Shown: positions 55,410-64,000 of the stretch, one piece after another
Numbering within the stretch: position 1 is the stretch's first letter
Layout: every line of letters begins with the position of its first letter
Assembly: GCF_000161835.1 (NCBI RefSeq)
Contig: NZ_GG697169.2
Coordinates: 1,110,418 to 1,174,417 of the forward strand
DNA length: 64,000 nt
Direction of reading: 5' to 3'
Origin: Thalassobium sp. R2A62
Lineage (GTDB): Bacteria; Pseudomonadota; Alphaproteobacteria; Rhodobacterales; Rhodobacteraceae
Notes under the pieces: model-generated
What the model was told of the DNA's origin: nothing
Databases searched by the model: none
The model's input: only the letters and a program-made list of their open reading frames with translations
Translations under genes and position numbers: made by a program

Positions 55410-56111
55410 TTAGAGAGACGAAATCACACCAATGCCCAAGACATCGCCGGTTGGACCACCCGTCGTCGAGCCGCCCAACGGCTCGTTACTAATGGCAAGG
55501 GTCGCGCCATTGATCACGTCCGAGGCGCCAGCAGGCAGCATCAAGACCGTTCTGATCTCATTCCCAACCAGCCCCAAAGAAACCGGTGCTGCGTCGCCTA
55601 CGATCAACCACAGCTCCCAACTGCGTCCGGGTTCGACGAAACCCGCGGCCCGATCGATAAGCAGTTGACCGCTATCAGGATCATACGCGGCTTGGACAAA
55701 CAGGGCCTGATCCTGCGCACCGATTTGCGCAAATAGATCGTTGTCCGCAGGATGTTGATTAGCAGAGTTCACAAACCACAACATACCGACGCCAAAGAGG
55801 CCTGCGGCCAACGCACCGCCCAATGCCTCGAACAGGCGCAGGTGTCTCCACCATGTTTGGGATTGCTCCAAGAACAAGCGACCCATGATTGCGGAAAACG
55901 TCCCAGCTGGCGGTTCGATCTCTGGCACCGGATCAGCAAGGACAGCCAAGAGTTCAGACCAAGCCGTGACCTCGTCGCGCAAATCAGGGTCACGTGCCAA
56001 ACGGGTTTCGAATGCGGTGATTTCAGCGGCGGACATCAGACCCATCACATATTCTGCGGCGTGAACTGTGTCAGCCGCATCGCCACCTTTATGATCAACG
56101 TCGTCCGTCAT
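55410..56111 (-). CDS. RskA-like anti-sigma factor
   Basis: A 233-residue membrane protein. The N-terminal cytoplasmic domain (HAAEYVMGLMSAAEITAFETRLARDPDLRDEV) resembles the sigma-binding helices of RskA-type anti-sigma factors, one span follows (FEALGGALAAGLFGVGMLWFV, about residues 98-118), and the C-terminal RskA_C-like domain is periplasmic (SWELWLIVGDAAPVSLG and the GGSTTGGPTG end). ATG 56111 overlaps the stop of the sigma gene (ATGA), confirming both ends; the longer frame to 56156 is not used. Its partner sigma is broken, so the protein may now have no target. Confidence 0.87.
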   Translation of the reverse strand: MTDDVDHKGGDAADTVHAAEYVMGLMSAAEITAFETRLARDPDLRDEVTAWSELLAVLADPVPEIEPPAGTFSAIMGRLFLEQSQTWWRHLRLFEALGGALAAGLFGVGMLWFVNSANQHPADNDLFAQIGAQDQALFVQAAYDPDSGQLLIDRAAGFVEPGRSWELWLIVGDAAPVSLGLVGNEIRTVLMLPAGASDVINGATLAISNEPLGGSTTGGPTGDVLGIGVISSL

Positions 56112-56643
56112 CGCGACAAACACTCTCTTAGCGATAGCAAACTGCGGCGCAACCACGTTCGCATCGTGTTCAATGGCACGTCAAAATGTGAAGCGAGGTC
56201 TTTGTACGTGTCCCCTTCGAGATACGCACGGCGGTCGCGCGGTCCGGCTTTAGCTCGTCCAGACCACGGTCGATCTGCGCCCGCTCAGAACCCGCAATTG
56301 CCAATGCTTCGGGGCTTGGGGCTGCATCTGGTAGCTCGACGATCTGTTCCATCGTCGCCGCGTTCATTCGCCGCGCGCGCAAACGGTCAACTGAATGGTT
56401 TCGCGCAATTGTAATCAACCATGACGTGGGGCTCAGACCATTCGATTTGTAATTGCCAGCGGCGCGCCAAACTTTGACGTAGATTTTTTGCAAAGCGTCT
56501 TCGGCTTCCGCCCGATCATTCAAAACACGAAGCGAGACGCCAAAGAGTTTCGCCGAAGTTGCAGAATAAAGTTTGGCAAACGCATCTCGGTCACCCAACG
56601 CCATACGCCCGATCCAATGTTCTATGTCATCGCGCGAGGTCAT
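56108..56643 (-). pseudogene. ECF sigma factor gene broken in region 4
   Basis: Region 2 is intact: LYSATSAKLFGVSLRVLNDR and EDALQKIYVKVWRAAGNY, then SWLITIARNHSVDRLRARR. In the open frame the protein goes wrong after ELKPDRATAV (56222-56229) and ends soon after at a stop near 56170. In the next frame region 4 continues normally: AYLEGDTYKDLASHFDVPLNTMRTWLRRSLLSLRECLSR, to TGA at 56108, which overlaps the anti-sigma ATG as expected. The frame would be restored by 7 extra bases (180 residues), as if CGTGGCG had been lost between short CG repeats. Without region 4.2 the factor cannot read -35 elements. Confidence 0.85.
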
Positions 56644-56792
56644 CGATTGAGTTTCTCCCAAGATCGATAGAATTTAAGCACAAGAAATGAGCGCAAACCA
56701 GTCCAGTTTACGCAAATCATCAGTCCTCCCCTTTCCAACGCTGACGCATAGGATATGTTGTAATGCGACTCCTTATTAAGAAAGCAAACTCT

Positions 56793-57779
56793 ATGGCTGA
56801 CGGCGCGATTGATATTGATGCAAAACCAACCGAGGATGTCTCGGTTCGGGATGTATTTGGCATCGATACGGATATGAAAATCAAAGGTTTCGCCCAAAAT
56901 TCTGAGCGGGTACCAGAGATCGACAGCACCTATAAATTTGATCCAGATACAACAATGGCGATCTTGGCCGGTTTTGGCTACAACCGCCGCGTGATGATCC
57001 AAGGGTATCACGGCACGGGTAAGTCGACTCACATCGAACAAGTTGCGGCACGCCTCAACTGGCCAGCTGTGCGCGTCAACCTCGACAGCCACATCAGCCG
57101 GATCGATTTGGTCGGAAAAGATGCCATCAAATTGAAAGACGGCAAGCAGGTCACAGACTTCCAAGAAGGCATCCTGCCTTGGGCACTGCGCAACCCAACC
57201 GCGATCGTTTTTGACGAATATGATGCGGGCCGCGCGGACGTTATGTTTGTGATCCAGCGTGTTTTGGAGAAGGACGGCAAGCTAACATTGCTGGACCAGA
57301 ACCAAGTCATCACACCACACCCGTATTTCCGCATTTTTGCGACGGCCAACACCGTCGGTCTGGGCGATACAACCGGTCTCTATCACGGCACTCAACAGAT
57401 CAACCAAGGTCAGATGGACCGTTGGAGTCTGGTGTCGACGCTGAACTATCTCAGCATCGATGCAGAAGCCGCGATCGTTTTGGGCAAGGCACCGCACTAC
57501 AACACCGAAGCCGGGCGCAAGACCGTTCAGCAGATGGTCACTGTTGCTGATCTCACTCGAACCGCGTTCATGAACGGTGACCTGTCGACAGTGATGTCGC
57601 CACGGACCGTGATTGCTTGGGCTGAGAATGCTCAGATCTTTAACGACCTGGGCTATGCCTTCCGGCTGTCGTTCCTCAACAAATGCGACGAGCTCGAGCG
57701 TCAGACAGTCGCCGAGTTCTATCAGCGCTGCTTTGACGAAGAACTGCCCGAGAGTGCAGCGAGCCTGAGCTTGGGGTAA
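56793..57779 (+). CDS. cobS: Cobaltochelatase subunit CobS
   Basis: AAA+ ATPase subunit of the aerobic cobalt chelatase that inserts Co into hydrogenobyrinate diamide. It has the N-terminal [19 protein letters not shown], Walker [16 protein letters not shown], Walker [16 protein letters not shown], and [14 protein letters not shown]. 328 residues from ATG 56793; an upstream ATG at 56763 (AGGA nine bases before it) would give 338, so the start is uncertain. Pairs with CobT, 79 nt downstream. No CobN is in the window. Confidence 0.96.
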   Translation: MADGAIDIDAKPTEDVSVRDVFGIDTDMKIKGFAQNSERVPEIDSTYKFDPDTTMAILAGFGYNRRVMIQGYHGTGKSTHIEQVAARLNWPAVRVNLDSHISRIDLVGKDAIKLKDGKQVTDFQEGILPWALRNPTAIVFDEYDAGRADVMFVIQRVLEKDGKLTLLDQNQVITPHPYFRIFATANTVGLGDTTGLYHGTQQINQGQMDRWSLVSTLNYLSIDAEAAIVLGKAPHYNTEAGRKTVQQMVTVADLTRTAFMNGDLSTVMSPRTVIAWAENAQIFNDLGYAFRLSFLNKCDELERQTVAEFYQRCFDEELPESAASLSLG

Positions 57780-57804
57780 CGGTCAAGACGATGACCAAGA
57801 CAAT

Positions 57805-57839
57805 GGGGCGTAAAAATCTGGGTCAAGGTTTTTCACCCC
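57805..57839 (+). other. Hairpin in the cobS-cobT gap
   Basis: GGGG...AAAAA (57805-57816) and TTTTT...CCCC (57829-57839) can form a stem with one mismatch and a bulge, around a 12-base loop. It lies 20 nt before the cobT ATG and could regulate translation, but is imperfect. Confidence 0.35.
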
Positions 57840-57858
57840 GCATCAATGGGCGCGCTGC

Positions 57859-59739
57859 ATGAGCAATCCGAACGACAACCCTGCTGATCCGTTCAAAAAG
57901 GCGCTGGCCGAAGCGACCAAAGTCATGGCGGACGACCCTGATCTTGCGGTCAGCTATTCGGTTGATCCTGCAGGACAGACCTCTGACAGTATTCGCCTGC
58001 CGCAGGTGTCGCGTCGGATGACACGCAGAGAGGTTTTGCTGGCCCGCGGGACCGCCGATGCCTTTGCCCTGCGTCACAAATTCCATGATGCAGCGACCAA
58101 CAACAAATACCTGCCCCAAGGGCAAATGGCGCGGGATATCTACGAAGCCATGGAAACCGCACGGATCGAGGCGGTTGGTGCTGAATTCATGCCCGGTACA
58201 GCGGGCAACATCGACGCCAAGATCGAAACAGAGGCTCTGCGCAAAGGTTACGATCAGATCAAAGAGCCATCAGAGGCCCCTCTTGCCATTGCGGCTGGAT
58301 ATTTGATCCGTCATCTGGCCACTGGTCGTCCACTGCCCAAAGGGGCGGACAACGTGATGGAGCTGTGGCGCGGGTTTATTGAAAACCAAGCGGGCAACAC
58401 CCTGGATGAACTGGGCGACATGCTGAACGATCAACAATCGTTCGCAAAGTTTGCACGCCAAGTGATTGATGATCTGGGCTACGGCGACCAATTGGGTGAT
58501 GATCCCGATGGCATCGACGACGAAATGGAAGACGACGCGCAAACCGACGACGATGCGCAGGACGAACCCGATAGCACCGGACAAGACGACGGCGACGATC
58601 AAGACGACATGGAAGGTGCGCCGGAACAGTCACAGGAAGAGCAGCAGGATCAACAGCAGGCTCAGGTCAGCATGGACGATGCTGCCGATGCTGAGATGGG
58701 CGAAGAGGCTGAGATGCCCGAAGGCGAAAGCCCTCTCGAGCCGCCTGCCCCGCAGCCCATTTCCGATGCTGACCCGAATTACCAAGTCTATCAGACCGAA
58801 CATGACGAAGAGATCATGGCAGAAGATTTGGCTGAACCAGCTGAATTAGAACGCCTACGCGCCTATCTGGACCAACAGTTAGAGCCACTCAAAGGGGCCG
58901 TTTCGCGTTTGGCTAACAAATTGCAACGCCGCCTCCAAGCTCAGCAAAACCGCAGCTGGGAATTCGATCTCGAAGAAGGCATGCTCGATGCCGGACGTTT
59001 AGCGCGTGTGGTTGCGAACCCAACGACGCCACTGTCGTTCAAGGTCGAAAAAGACACCGAATTCCGCGACACATGCGTGACGCTCTTGCTGGATAACTCT
59101 GGCTCGATGCGTGGTCGTCCGATTTCAATCGCTGCGATTTGCGCCGATGTTTTGGCACGGACGCTTGAGCGTTGTCAGGTAAAGGTCGAAATCCTCGGGT
59201 TCACCACCCGGGCGTGGAAGGGTGGCACCGGCCGCGAGAACTGGTTGGCAGATGGTCGTCCGCAACAACCCGGACGCCTGAATGATCTGCGCCATATCAT
59301 CTATAAATCCGCCGATGCCCCGTGGCGTCGTGCGCGCCCAAACCTCGGGTTGATGATGAAAGAGGGCCTTCTCAAGGAAAACATTGATGGCGAGGCGCTG
59401 GAATGGGCGCATCGCCGTTTGGTCGGGCGTCACGAAGCACGCAAAGTTCTGATGGTGATTTCGGACGGTGCGCCGGTTGATGACAGCACGCTGTCTGTGA
59501 ACCCAGCTAACTATCTGGAAAAGCACCTGCGCGACGTAATTTCGATGGTTGAAAAGCGCAAAGCCGTTGAGCTGCTTGCCATTGGAATCGGCCACGATGT
59601 GACACGCTACTACGATCGGGCTGTGACAATAACGGATGTCGAACAATTGGCCGGCGCTATGACCGAACAATTGGCGGCACTCTTTGACAATGACCCACGC
59701 GCACGCGCACGGTTCTTGGGTATGAAGAAAGCCGGCTAA
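57859..59739 (+). CDS. cobT: Cobaltochelatase subunit CobT
   Basis: A 626-residue partner of CobS. The N-terminal part has [18 protein letters not shown], and between residues 210 and 300 is a very acidic linker ([20 protein letters not shown], Gln-rich [11 protein letters not shown]). The C-terminal VWA domain has the MIDAS motif [13 protein letters not shown] near residues 414-426 and [15 protein letters not shown]. Complete. Followed by a peptidase gene, not a cob gene. Confidence 0.95.
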   Translation: MSNPNDNPADPFKKALAEATKVMADDPDLAVSYSVDPAGQTSDSIRLPQVSRRMTRREVLLARGTADAFALRHKFHDAATNNKYLPQGQMARDIYEAMETARIEAVGAEFMPGTAGNIDAKIETEALRKGYDQIKEPSEAPLAIAAGYLIRHLATGRPLPKGADNVMELWRGFIENQAGNTLDELGDMLNDQQSFAKFARQVIDDLGYGDQLGDDPDGIDDEMEDDAQTDDDAQDEPDSTGQDDGDDQDDMEGAPEQSQEEQQDQQQAQVSMDDAADAEMGEEAEMPEGESPLEPPAPQPISDADPNYQVYQTEHDEEIMAEDLAEPAELERLRAYLDQQLEPLKGAVSRLANKLQRRLQAQQNRSWEFDLEEGMLDAGRLARVVANPTTPLSFKVEKDTEFRDTCVTLLLDNSGSMRGRPISIAAICADVLARTLERCQVKVEILGFTTRAWKGGTGRENWLADGRPQQPGRLNDLRHIIYKSADAPWRRARPNLGLMMKEGLLKENIDGEALEWAHRRLVGRHEARKVLMVISDGAPVDDSTLSVNPANYLEKHLRDVISMVEKRKAVELLAIGIGHDVTRYYDRAVTITDVEQLAGAMTEQLAALFDNDPRARARFLGMKKAG

Positions 59740-59764
59740 CCCCGTTTTGACAAAGGACACGACC

Positions 59765-61540
59765 ATGTTTCAGACGTTCGATGCGCCTTCGTCCCCTGAA
59801 GCAGGCCCTGCCCGTCTGGCCGCTTTGCGCACGGAAATGGCCAACGCTGGTGTCAGTGCATTTCTTGTCCCCCGCGCCGATGCGCATCAGGGTGAATATG
59901 TCGCCCCATGCGATGAACGCTTGTCGTGGCTGACAGGGTTTACGGGTTCGGCTGGTTTCGCGGTAATCACCCCAACCGATGCTGGTGTCTTTATCGATGG
60001 ACGCTATCACGTTCAGGTCAAAACCCAAATCGCGCTAAGCGATTTTACCCCTGTTCATTGGCCAGAAACAAACTTGGCCGATTGGCTGGCTGAAAGAACG
60101 AAAGCAAACGACAAGATCGGCTTTGATCCGTGGCTTCATACGGTCGACGAAATCGCCAAATTGACCAAAGTATTGGACGCAGACGTTGTTCCGCTTGGGA
60201 ATTTGGTCGACCGCATCTGGCAAGATCGCCCTGACCAACCCAATGGAAAAATCAGCGCCTATCCTATCGAGTTGTCTGGACAAAGCTCAGTTGAAAAACG
60301 AGAAGCGATAGCAGCCACATTGCATGCGGCCAACCAAACAGCGGTCGTCCTGACATTGCCCGACAGTATCGCGTGGCTGCTGAATATTCGTGGCAATGAC
60401 ATCCAGCGCATTCCGGTGCCTCGCGCATTTGCAATCCTGCATGCAGATGCGACAGTCGAACTGTTTGTCGATCCACAAAAGGTCGCATCCCTTGGACCGG
60501 ATCCGTCGATCACTGTTCATGCACCTGAGCATTTTGCAGACAGGCTGGCGGCTTTGACTGGCCTTGTACGCATTGACCCCAAGTCTGCACCAGCGGCGAT
60601 TGCAGCGGCGCTGCAATGCACATTGGCTCACGGCACCGACCCATGCGTTCTGCCCAAGGCATGCAAGAACAAAACCGAATTAAAGAACGCCCGCGTGGCC
60701 CATCAACGCGATGCTGTGGCTGTGGCCGAGTTCCTATTCTGGATGAGTGAACAAACCCCAGGGTCTGTGACTGAAATTCAGGCCGCCATCGCGCTAGAGG
60801 GGTGTCGCCGCGCCACCTATGAACTGATGGACATCAGCTTTGACACGATCAGCGGTTCAGGACCAAACGGTGCCATCGTGCATTACCGCGTAACCCATGA
60901 CACGGACCGCGTGGCCCAAGACGGTGAACTGTTCTTGATCGACAGTGGCGGTCAATATTTGGACGGGACAACTGACATCACGCGCACGCTTGCCGTCGGG
61001 CAGCCAGACGCTGAGCAACGCACCTGCTTTACCCTCGTTTTGCGCGGCATGATCGCAATCAGCTGCGCCCGTTGGCCCCGTGGCTTGATGGGTCGCGATC
61101 TCGACCCTCTTGCGCGTTCACCCCTATGGTCCCGAGGAATGGACTATGACCACGGGACTGGCCACGGCGTCGGCCAATACCTTAGCGTGCACGAAGGTCC
61201 GCAGCGGATCAGCCGCTTGTCAGAAGTTGCTCTTGTTCCGGGGATGATCCTATCGATCGAACCGGGGTACTACCGCGAAGGCGCATTTGGCATACGGATC
61301 GAGAACCTCATCGTGGTTCAAGATGCCGCCGCGTTGGCAGGCGCTGATGACCGTTCCATGCTTGATTTTGAAACACTCACATATGTGCCGATCGACCGAA
61401 ACCTGATTGATCCATCGTTGATGTCGTCAGAAGAGCTGGCTTGGCTCAATGCCTATCACGCCGAAACTCTTCGACGTCTGTCGCCTCATGTCTCAGTCGA
61501 ATGTGCACGCTGGCTCAAAGGTGCCTGCGCGCAACTTTGA
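59765..61540 (+). CDS. M24 aminopeptidase P family protein
   Basis: A 591-residue Xaa-Pro aminopeptidase-like enzyme. Metal ligands lie in LIDSGGQYLDGTTDITRTL, the catalytic His in GHGVGQYLSVHEGP, and Glu ligands in MILSIEPGYYREGAFGIRIENLIVV. An N-terminal creatinase-like domain (FTGSAGFAVITPTDAGVFIDGRYHVQ) and a second region make it one of the three-domain type. It removes residues preceding proline, cytoplasmic. ATG 59765 has AAGGA seven bases upstream. Nothing links it to cobalamin. Confidence 0.92.
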   Translation: MFQTFDAPSSPEAGPARLAALRTEMANAGVSAFLVPRADAHQGEYVAPCDERLSWLTGFTGSAGFAVITPTDAGVFIDGRYHVQVKTQIALSDFTPVHWPETNLADWLAERTKANDKIGFDPWLHTVDEIAKLTKVLDADVVPLGNLVDRIWQDRPDQPNGKISAYPIELSGQSSVEKREAIAATLHAANQTAVVLTLPDSIAWLLNIRGNDIQRIPVPRAFAILHADATVELFVDPQKVASLGPDPSITVHAPEHFADRLAALTGLVRIDPKSAPAAIAAALQCTLAHGTDPCVLPKACKNKTELKNARVAHQRDAVAVAEFLFWMSEQTPGSVTEIQAAIALEGCRRATYELMDISFDTISGSGPNGAIVHYRVTHDTDRVAQDGELFLIDSGGQYLDGTTDITRTLAVGQPDAEQRTCFTLVLRGMIAISCARWPRGLMGRDLDPLARSPLWSRGMDYDHGTGHGVGQYLSVHEGPQRISRLSEVALVPGMILSIEPGYYREGAFGIRIENLIVVQDAAALAGADDRSMLDFETLTYVPIDRNLIDPSLMSSEELAWLNAYHAETLRRLSPHVSVECARWLKGACAQL

Positions 61541-61588
61541 CATTACCACAGCGGCCTGACATCTTAAGCGCAATCAGGAGATTTCCAA

Positions 61589-61933
61589 ATGACAGATCAC
61601 ATCAAAATCCGCCCTGCGGCGGGCACTTGGACTGTTCGCGCCGCAGGGGCAATTCTAGCAGAGAGCGCCAACGCGCTTGAGCTAAGCGAAGATGACTATC
61701 CAGACGTGATCTATTTCCCGCGAGGTGACAGCGCGATGGCATTCATCGATGCAAGCGACCGCACATCCTTTTGCCCTCACAAAGGTGACGCGCGGTATTT
61801 TTCAATCGAAGCAAAATCGGGAACGATTGCCGACGCCGCTTGGTCGTATGAAGACCCCAAGCCACAGGTCGCTGAGATAAAAGACCACCTCGCCTTTTTT
61901 GCATCTGACAAGGTCACGATCGAACAAATCTAA
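61589..61933 (+). CDS. DUF427 family protein
   Basis: A 114-residue beta-rich protein. Hallmarks: IRPAAGTWTVRAAGAILAES, VIYFPRGDSAMAFI, and the His/Cys-containing CPHKGDARYFSI motif, ending in AWSYEDPKP and ADDHLAFF-like sequence. The family is widespread and unassigned. AGGAG precedes the ATG. Convergent with the CLC channel gene, 43 nt apart. Confidence 0.92.
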   Translation: MTDHIKIRPAAGTWTVRAAGAILAESANALELSEDDYPDVIYFPRGDSAMAFIDASDRTSFCPHKGDARYFSIEAKSGTIADAAWSYEDPKPQVAEIKDHLAFFASDKVTIEQI

Positions 61934-61976
61934 CTGTTGGCTGCGTTCATAGACGGCCCGCGGCGATTGAGCAGAA

Positions 61977-63677
61977 TTATGAATGCTCTTCAGCCGCGGT
62001 CTGCGCCAATGCTTTGTTATAGGCGCGCAGAGCATCGACCTGAAACAACGCACCCAATAGCTCAGGCGGCTGATCTTCGCCCCCGAGCGTCACAACTGGG
62101 ATAAACACCTCGTTGCCTGCTTCAAACAACGGCATCGCCTGTTCCAGCGTCGCGTTTGCATCCAGATATAGCCCGCTTTCTACAACCTCCCAACAGGCCT
62201 CTTCTGCCGCACCTTTGGGATCATCTTTGGCACGCATCACCTCGGCCACTCGGAACAGCGCCAAGAGGTACGCTTGTGGTCCAGCCGCTAGGTGCACATC
62301 ACGACGTTCCAATTGGGTTAGGAAAAACGACCGGTCCACAAGTTTAGATGCCAATGCGGTCGACAAAGAAACCGACACCATCACAGCCAGTCCAGTTTGC
62401 CAGTCGCCTGTCAGTTCGAACACAATCAATGTGGTCGAAATCGGCGCACCCAAAACTGCGGCCGCCACCGCTCCCATCCCTGCCAGCGCATAGAGCGTTT
62501 CTTCGCCAGACACATTTGGGAAAATCGCTGTGGCCACGATACCAAAGGCGAGTCCGGTTAACGCGCCGACCATCATGGCGGGGGAAAAGATACCACCGCC
62601 CATGCGACCGCCCATTGTAACCGCAACCGCGATGATCTTGAGCACGATGAATACCATGGCCTCGTGAAAGAGCAGCGAGCCTGTCAGCGCCTGAGACGTC
62701 GTCTCGTAGCCGACACCAATGACATGTGGGAACCATACGGCGATCCCGCCCAAGACCAGCCCAGCGATTGCCGGACGCAAAACCGGATGCAGTTTCATCC
62801 ACCCACTCAGATGGGTCGCCACATCATCTGCCCAAAAAACCGAACGCATCAGGATCACCGCCACCAAACCGCAGACCAAACCCAGCAACAAGAAGGCCGG
62901 CAATTCGACGTAGAACACCAACGCATTGTCAGCAGGTAGTACAAATTCAGTGACGTCGCCAAATTCCAAACGGCTGATCACCGTGCCCGCGACACTCGCA
63001 ATAACGATCGGCGCAAAGGCATGAACCGCAAAATGCCTAAGGATAACCTCGAGCGCAAAAAGAGCGCCCGCAATAGGCGCGTTAAAACTGGCCGAGACAC
63101 CAGCCGCCACAGCGCAGCCCAACAGATCACGCCCTGTGATCCCGTCGGCGCGGATCAGCTTGGACACATAGGTCGATATGACACCAGCGAGGTGCACAAC
63201 CGGCCCCTCTCGCCCTGTCGAGCCGCCTGTCGACAGTGTGACAAAAGATGCCAACGCTGACCCAAGACCTTCTTTGATTTCAACGCGGCCTTCTCGTAGG
63301 GCGGACCCTTCGATCACATCCGCGACAGAACGGGCGCGACCATCACCAGTCGTCAAATGAAGGATCAAGCCGACGACCAAACCGCCCATGACAGGGATGA
63401 CGACAATCCAATACCATTCGAGCGACGTCATGAAGCTATGCAAACGGCTGACGTCATCCGTGCCGTAGACAAACGCTTGTAGACCGTCGATGCCTTTGCG
63501 AAATCCAAGGGCGGCAAAGCCCGCGACGATACCGATCAGCAGGGCTAGAAACCAAAACTGAAGTTGGCTGGGGCCTCGTTCGCGCATCACCCGCCATCCT
63601 CGCAAGCATGCTGCACGCCCCTCTCGCACCCCTTGGCTGATGAGGTTCTGCTTGGGTGTCGTTGGATCGTCGGACAT
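61977..63677 (-). CDS. CLC family chloride channel/antiporter with C-terminal CBS-like region
   Basis: A 566-residue membrane protein. About 11 helices span residues 45-455; the selectivity motif STGGSTGREGPVVHLAG carries the gating Glu of the GREGP type, and GGRMGGGIFSPAMM is the later conserved GxFxP-like motif. Glu in the proton path cannot be judged. The C-terminal ~110 residues hold a CBS-like domain (ATLEQAMPLFEAGNEVFIPVV). The Glu suggests H+/Cl- exchange. Frame is open 24 codons above ATG 63677. Convergent with DUF427. Confidence 0.9.
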   Translation of the reverse strand: MSDDPTTPKQNLISQGVREGRAACLRGWRVMRERGPSQLQFWFLALLIGIVAGFAALGFRKGIDGLQAFVYGTDDVSRLHSFMTSLEWYWIVVIPVMGGLVVGLILHLTTGDGRARSVADVIEGSALREGRVEIKEGLGSALASFVTLSTGGSTGREGPVVHLAGVISTYVSKLIRADGITGRDLLGCAVAAGVSASFNAPIAGALFALEVILRHFAVHAFAPIVIASVAGTVISRLEFGDVTEFVLPADNALVFYVELPAFLLLGLVCGLVAVILMRSVFWADDVATHLSGWMKLHPVLRPAIAGLVLGGIAVWFPHVIGVGYETTSQALTGSLLFHEAMVFIVLKIIAVAVTMGGRMGGGIFSPAMMVGALTGLAFGIVATAIFPNVSGEETLYALAGMGAVAAAVLGAPISTTLIVFELTGDWQTGLAVMVSVSLSTALASKLVDRSFFLTQLERRDVHLAAGPQAYLLALFRVAEVMRAKDDPKGAAEEACWEVVESGLYLDANATLEQAMPLFEAGNEVFIPVVTLGGEDQPPELLGALFQVDALRAYNKALAQTAAEEHS

Positions 63678-63770
63678 AGGTGCGGCTTTGTGACGGGTAC
63701 GCGGGCTTAGGCTTTGCCCCGACCTCCCGTATCGCCTAGGCTCTACCACGCAATCAAAGGGGCATGGCCA

Positions 63771-64000
63771 ATGACCATCACATCCGCAATTGAGGCGTTG
63801 ATCCCAGTCTTAGGCGAAAGGCTGTCGCGCTCCAAGTCCGATCTCGACCTGCATGGCGCCTCAGAGAGCCATTTTGCCAATACTCCTCCCGATGCGGTCG
63901 TCTATCCAACCTCTACCGAAGAAACCGCGGAGATCGTAAAGATATGCGCAGCCCATGATTGCCCCGTGATCCCATATGGAACAGGCACTGCTCTCGAAGG
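63771..64000 (+). CDS. FAD-linked oxidase (GlcD type), partial
   Basis: The first 76 codons of a flavoprotein cut by the window end. VVYPTSTEETAEIVKICAAHDCPVIPYGTGTALEG is the PCMH-type FAD-binding domain of glycolate oxidase or D-lactate dehydrogenase. AAGGGG stands eight bases before the ATG at 63771; an ATG at 63764 lies in another frame. Divergent from the CLC gene. Substrate cannot be told from this part. Confidence 0.85.
   Translation, partial: MTITSAIEALIPVLGERLSRSKSDLDLHGASESHFANTPPDAVVYPTSTEETAEIVKICAAHDCPVIPYGTGTALE

Overview
The window reads as a chromosomal segment of a marine alphaproteobacterium of the Rhodobacterales (Roseobacter group). Protein content points there: a complex I cluster in the alphaproteobacterial order with DUF5333 and DUF5337 genes inside it, a NuoE with a long Ala/Lys-rich tail, the aerobic cobaltochelatase pair CobS/CobT, DUF3422, and a Hint-domain secreted protein. 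G+C looks moderate (mid 50s by eye). I see no rRNA, tRNA, insertion sequence, CRISPR array or prophage.

Layout. (1) 1-14.16 kb, minus strand: the nuo cluster A-B-C-D-E-F-G-H-I, with nuoI cut by the window edge. It is interrupted by genes not known as complex I subunits: a sulfotransferase (between C and D), a small membrane protein (D/E), a methyltransferase, a helix-hairpin-helix membrane protein and DUF5337 (E/F), and a lipoprotein, a small membrane protein, a broken DUF3291 gene and two DUF5333 genes (F/G). A strong terminator before nuoG divides the cluster into at least two transcripts. (2) 14.4-19.8 kb, minus: a DEAD-box helicase with a repetitive basic tail, a chimeric pseudogene left by collapse of a leucine-degradation (liu) operon, a DegT-type aminotransferase and a phosphoglycolate phosphatase. 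(3) 19.9-25.4 kb: glmU-glmS-AlkD-like operon, a lipoprotein and moaA. (4) 25.4-35.2 kb: a glycosyltransferase-like gene and two M20 hydrolases, divergent from a complete five-component peptide ABC transporter operon with an extra small secreted protein. (5) 35.2-45.7 kb: DUF3422, pntAB transhydrogenase, a methyltransferase-family membrane protein, DUF523-SDR, a large Ca-binding-repeat/Hint protein, a class I amidotransferase-like hydrolase, a GlcG-like protein and a 55-residue DUF2256 gene. (6) 45.8-64 kb: pepN, gatB, an FAD monooxygenase, bolA, a J-domain protein, msrB, an anti-sigma factor with a broken ECF sigma factor, cobST, an M24 aminopeptidase, DUF427, a CLC channel and the start of an FAD-linked oxidase.

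How the genes fit together. Energy conversion dominates: complex I and the transhydrogenase link NADH, proton motive force and NADPH. GlmU and GlmS make UDP-GlcNAc for the envelope. The divergent M20 hydrolases and peptide transporter look like a unit for taking up and deacylating peptides or N-acyl amino acids. CobS/CobT insert cobalt in the aerobic B12 pathway.

The most unusual feature is the number of recently broken non-essential genes: two in-frame TAA codons (DUF3291, lytic transglycosylase), a homopolymer frameshift (membrane protein), a probable 7-nt deletion in the ECF sigma gene beside an intact anti-sigma gene, and the ivd-liuC chimera, which also has a 1-nt frameshift. I did not identify a clearly new multi-gene defence or biosynthetic system. 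The best candidates for undescribed biology are the helix-hairpin-helix tail shared by NuoE and its neighbour, and a leader with mutually exclusive pairings that can hide the ribosome binding site of the peptide transporter operon.
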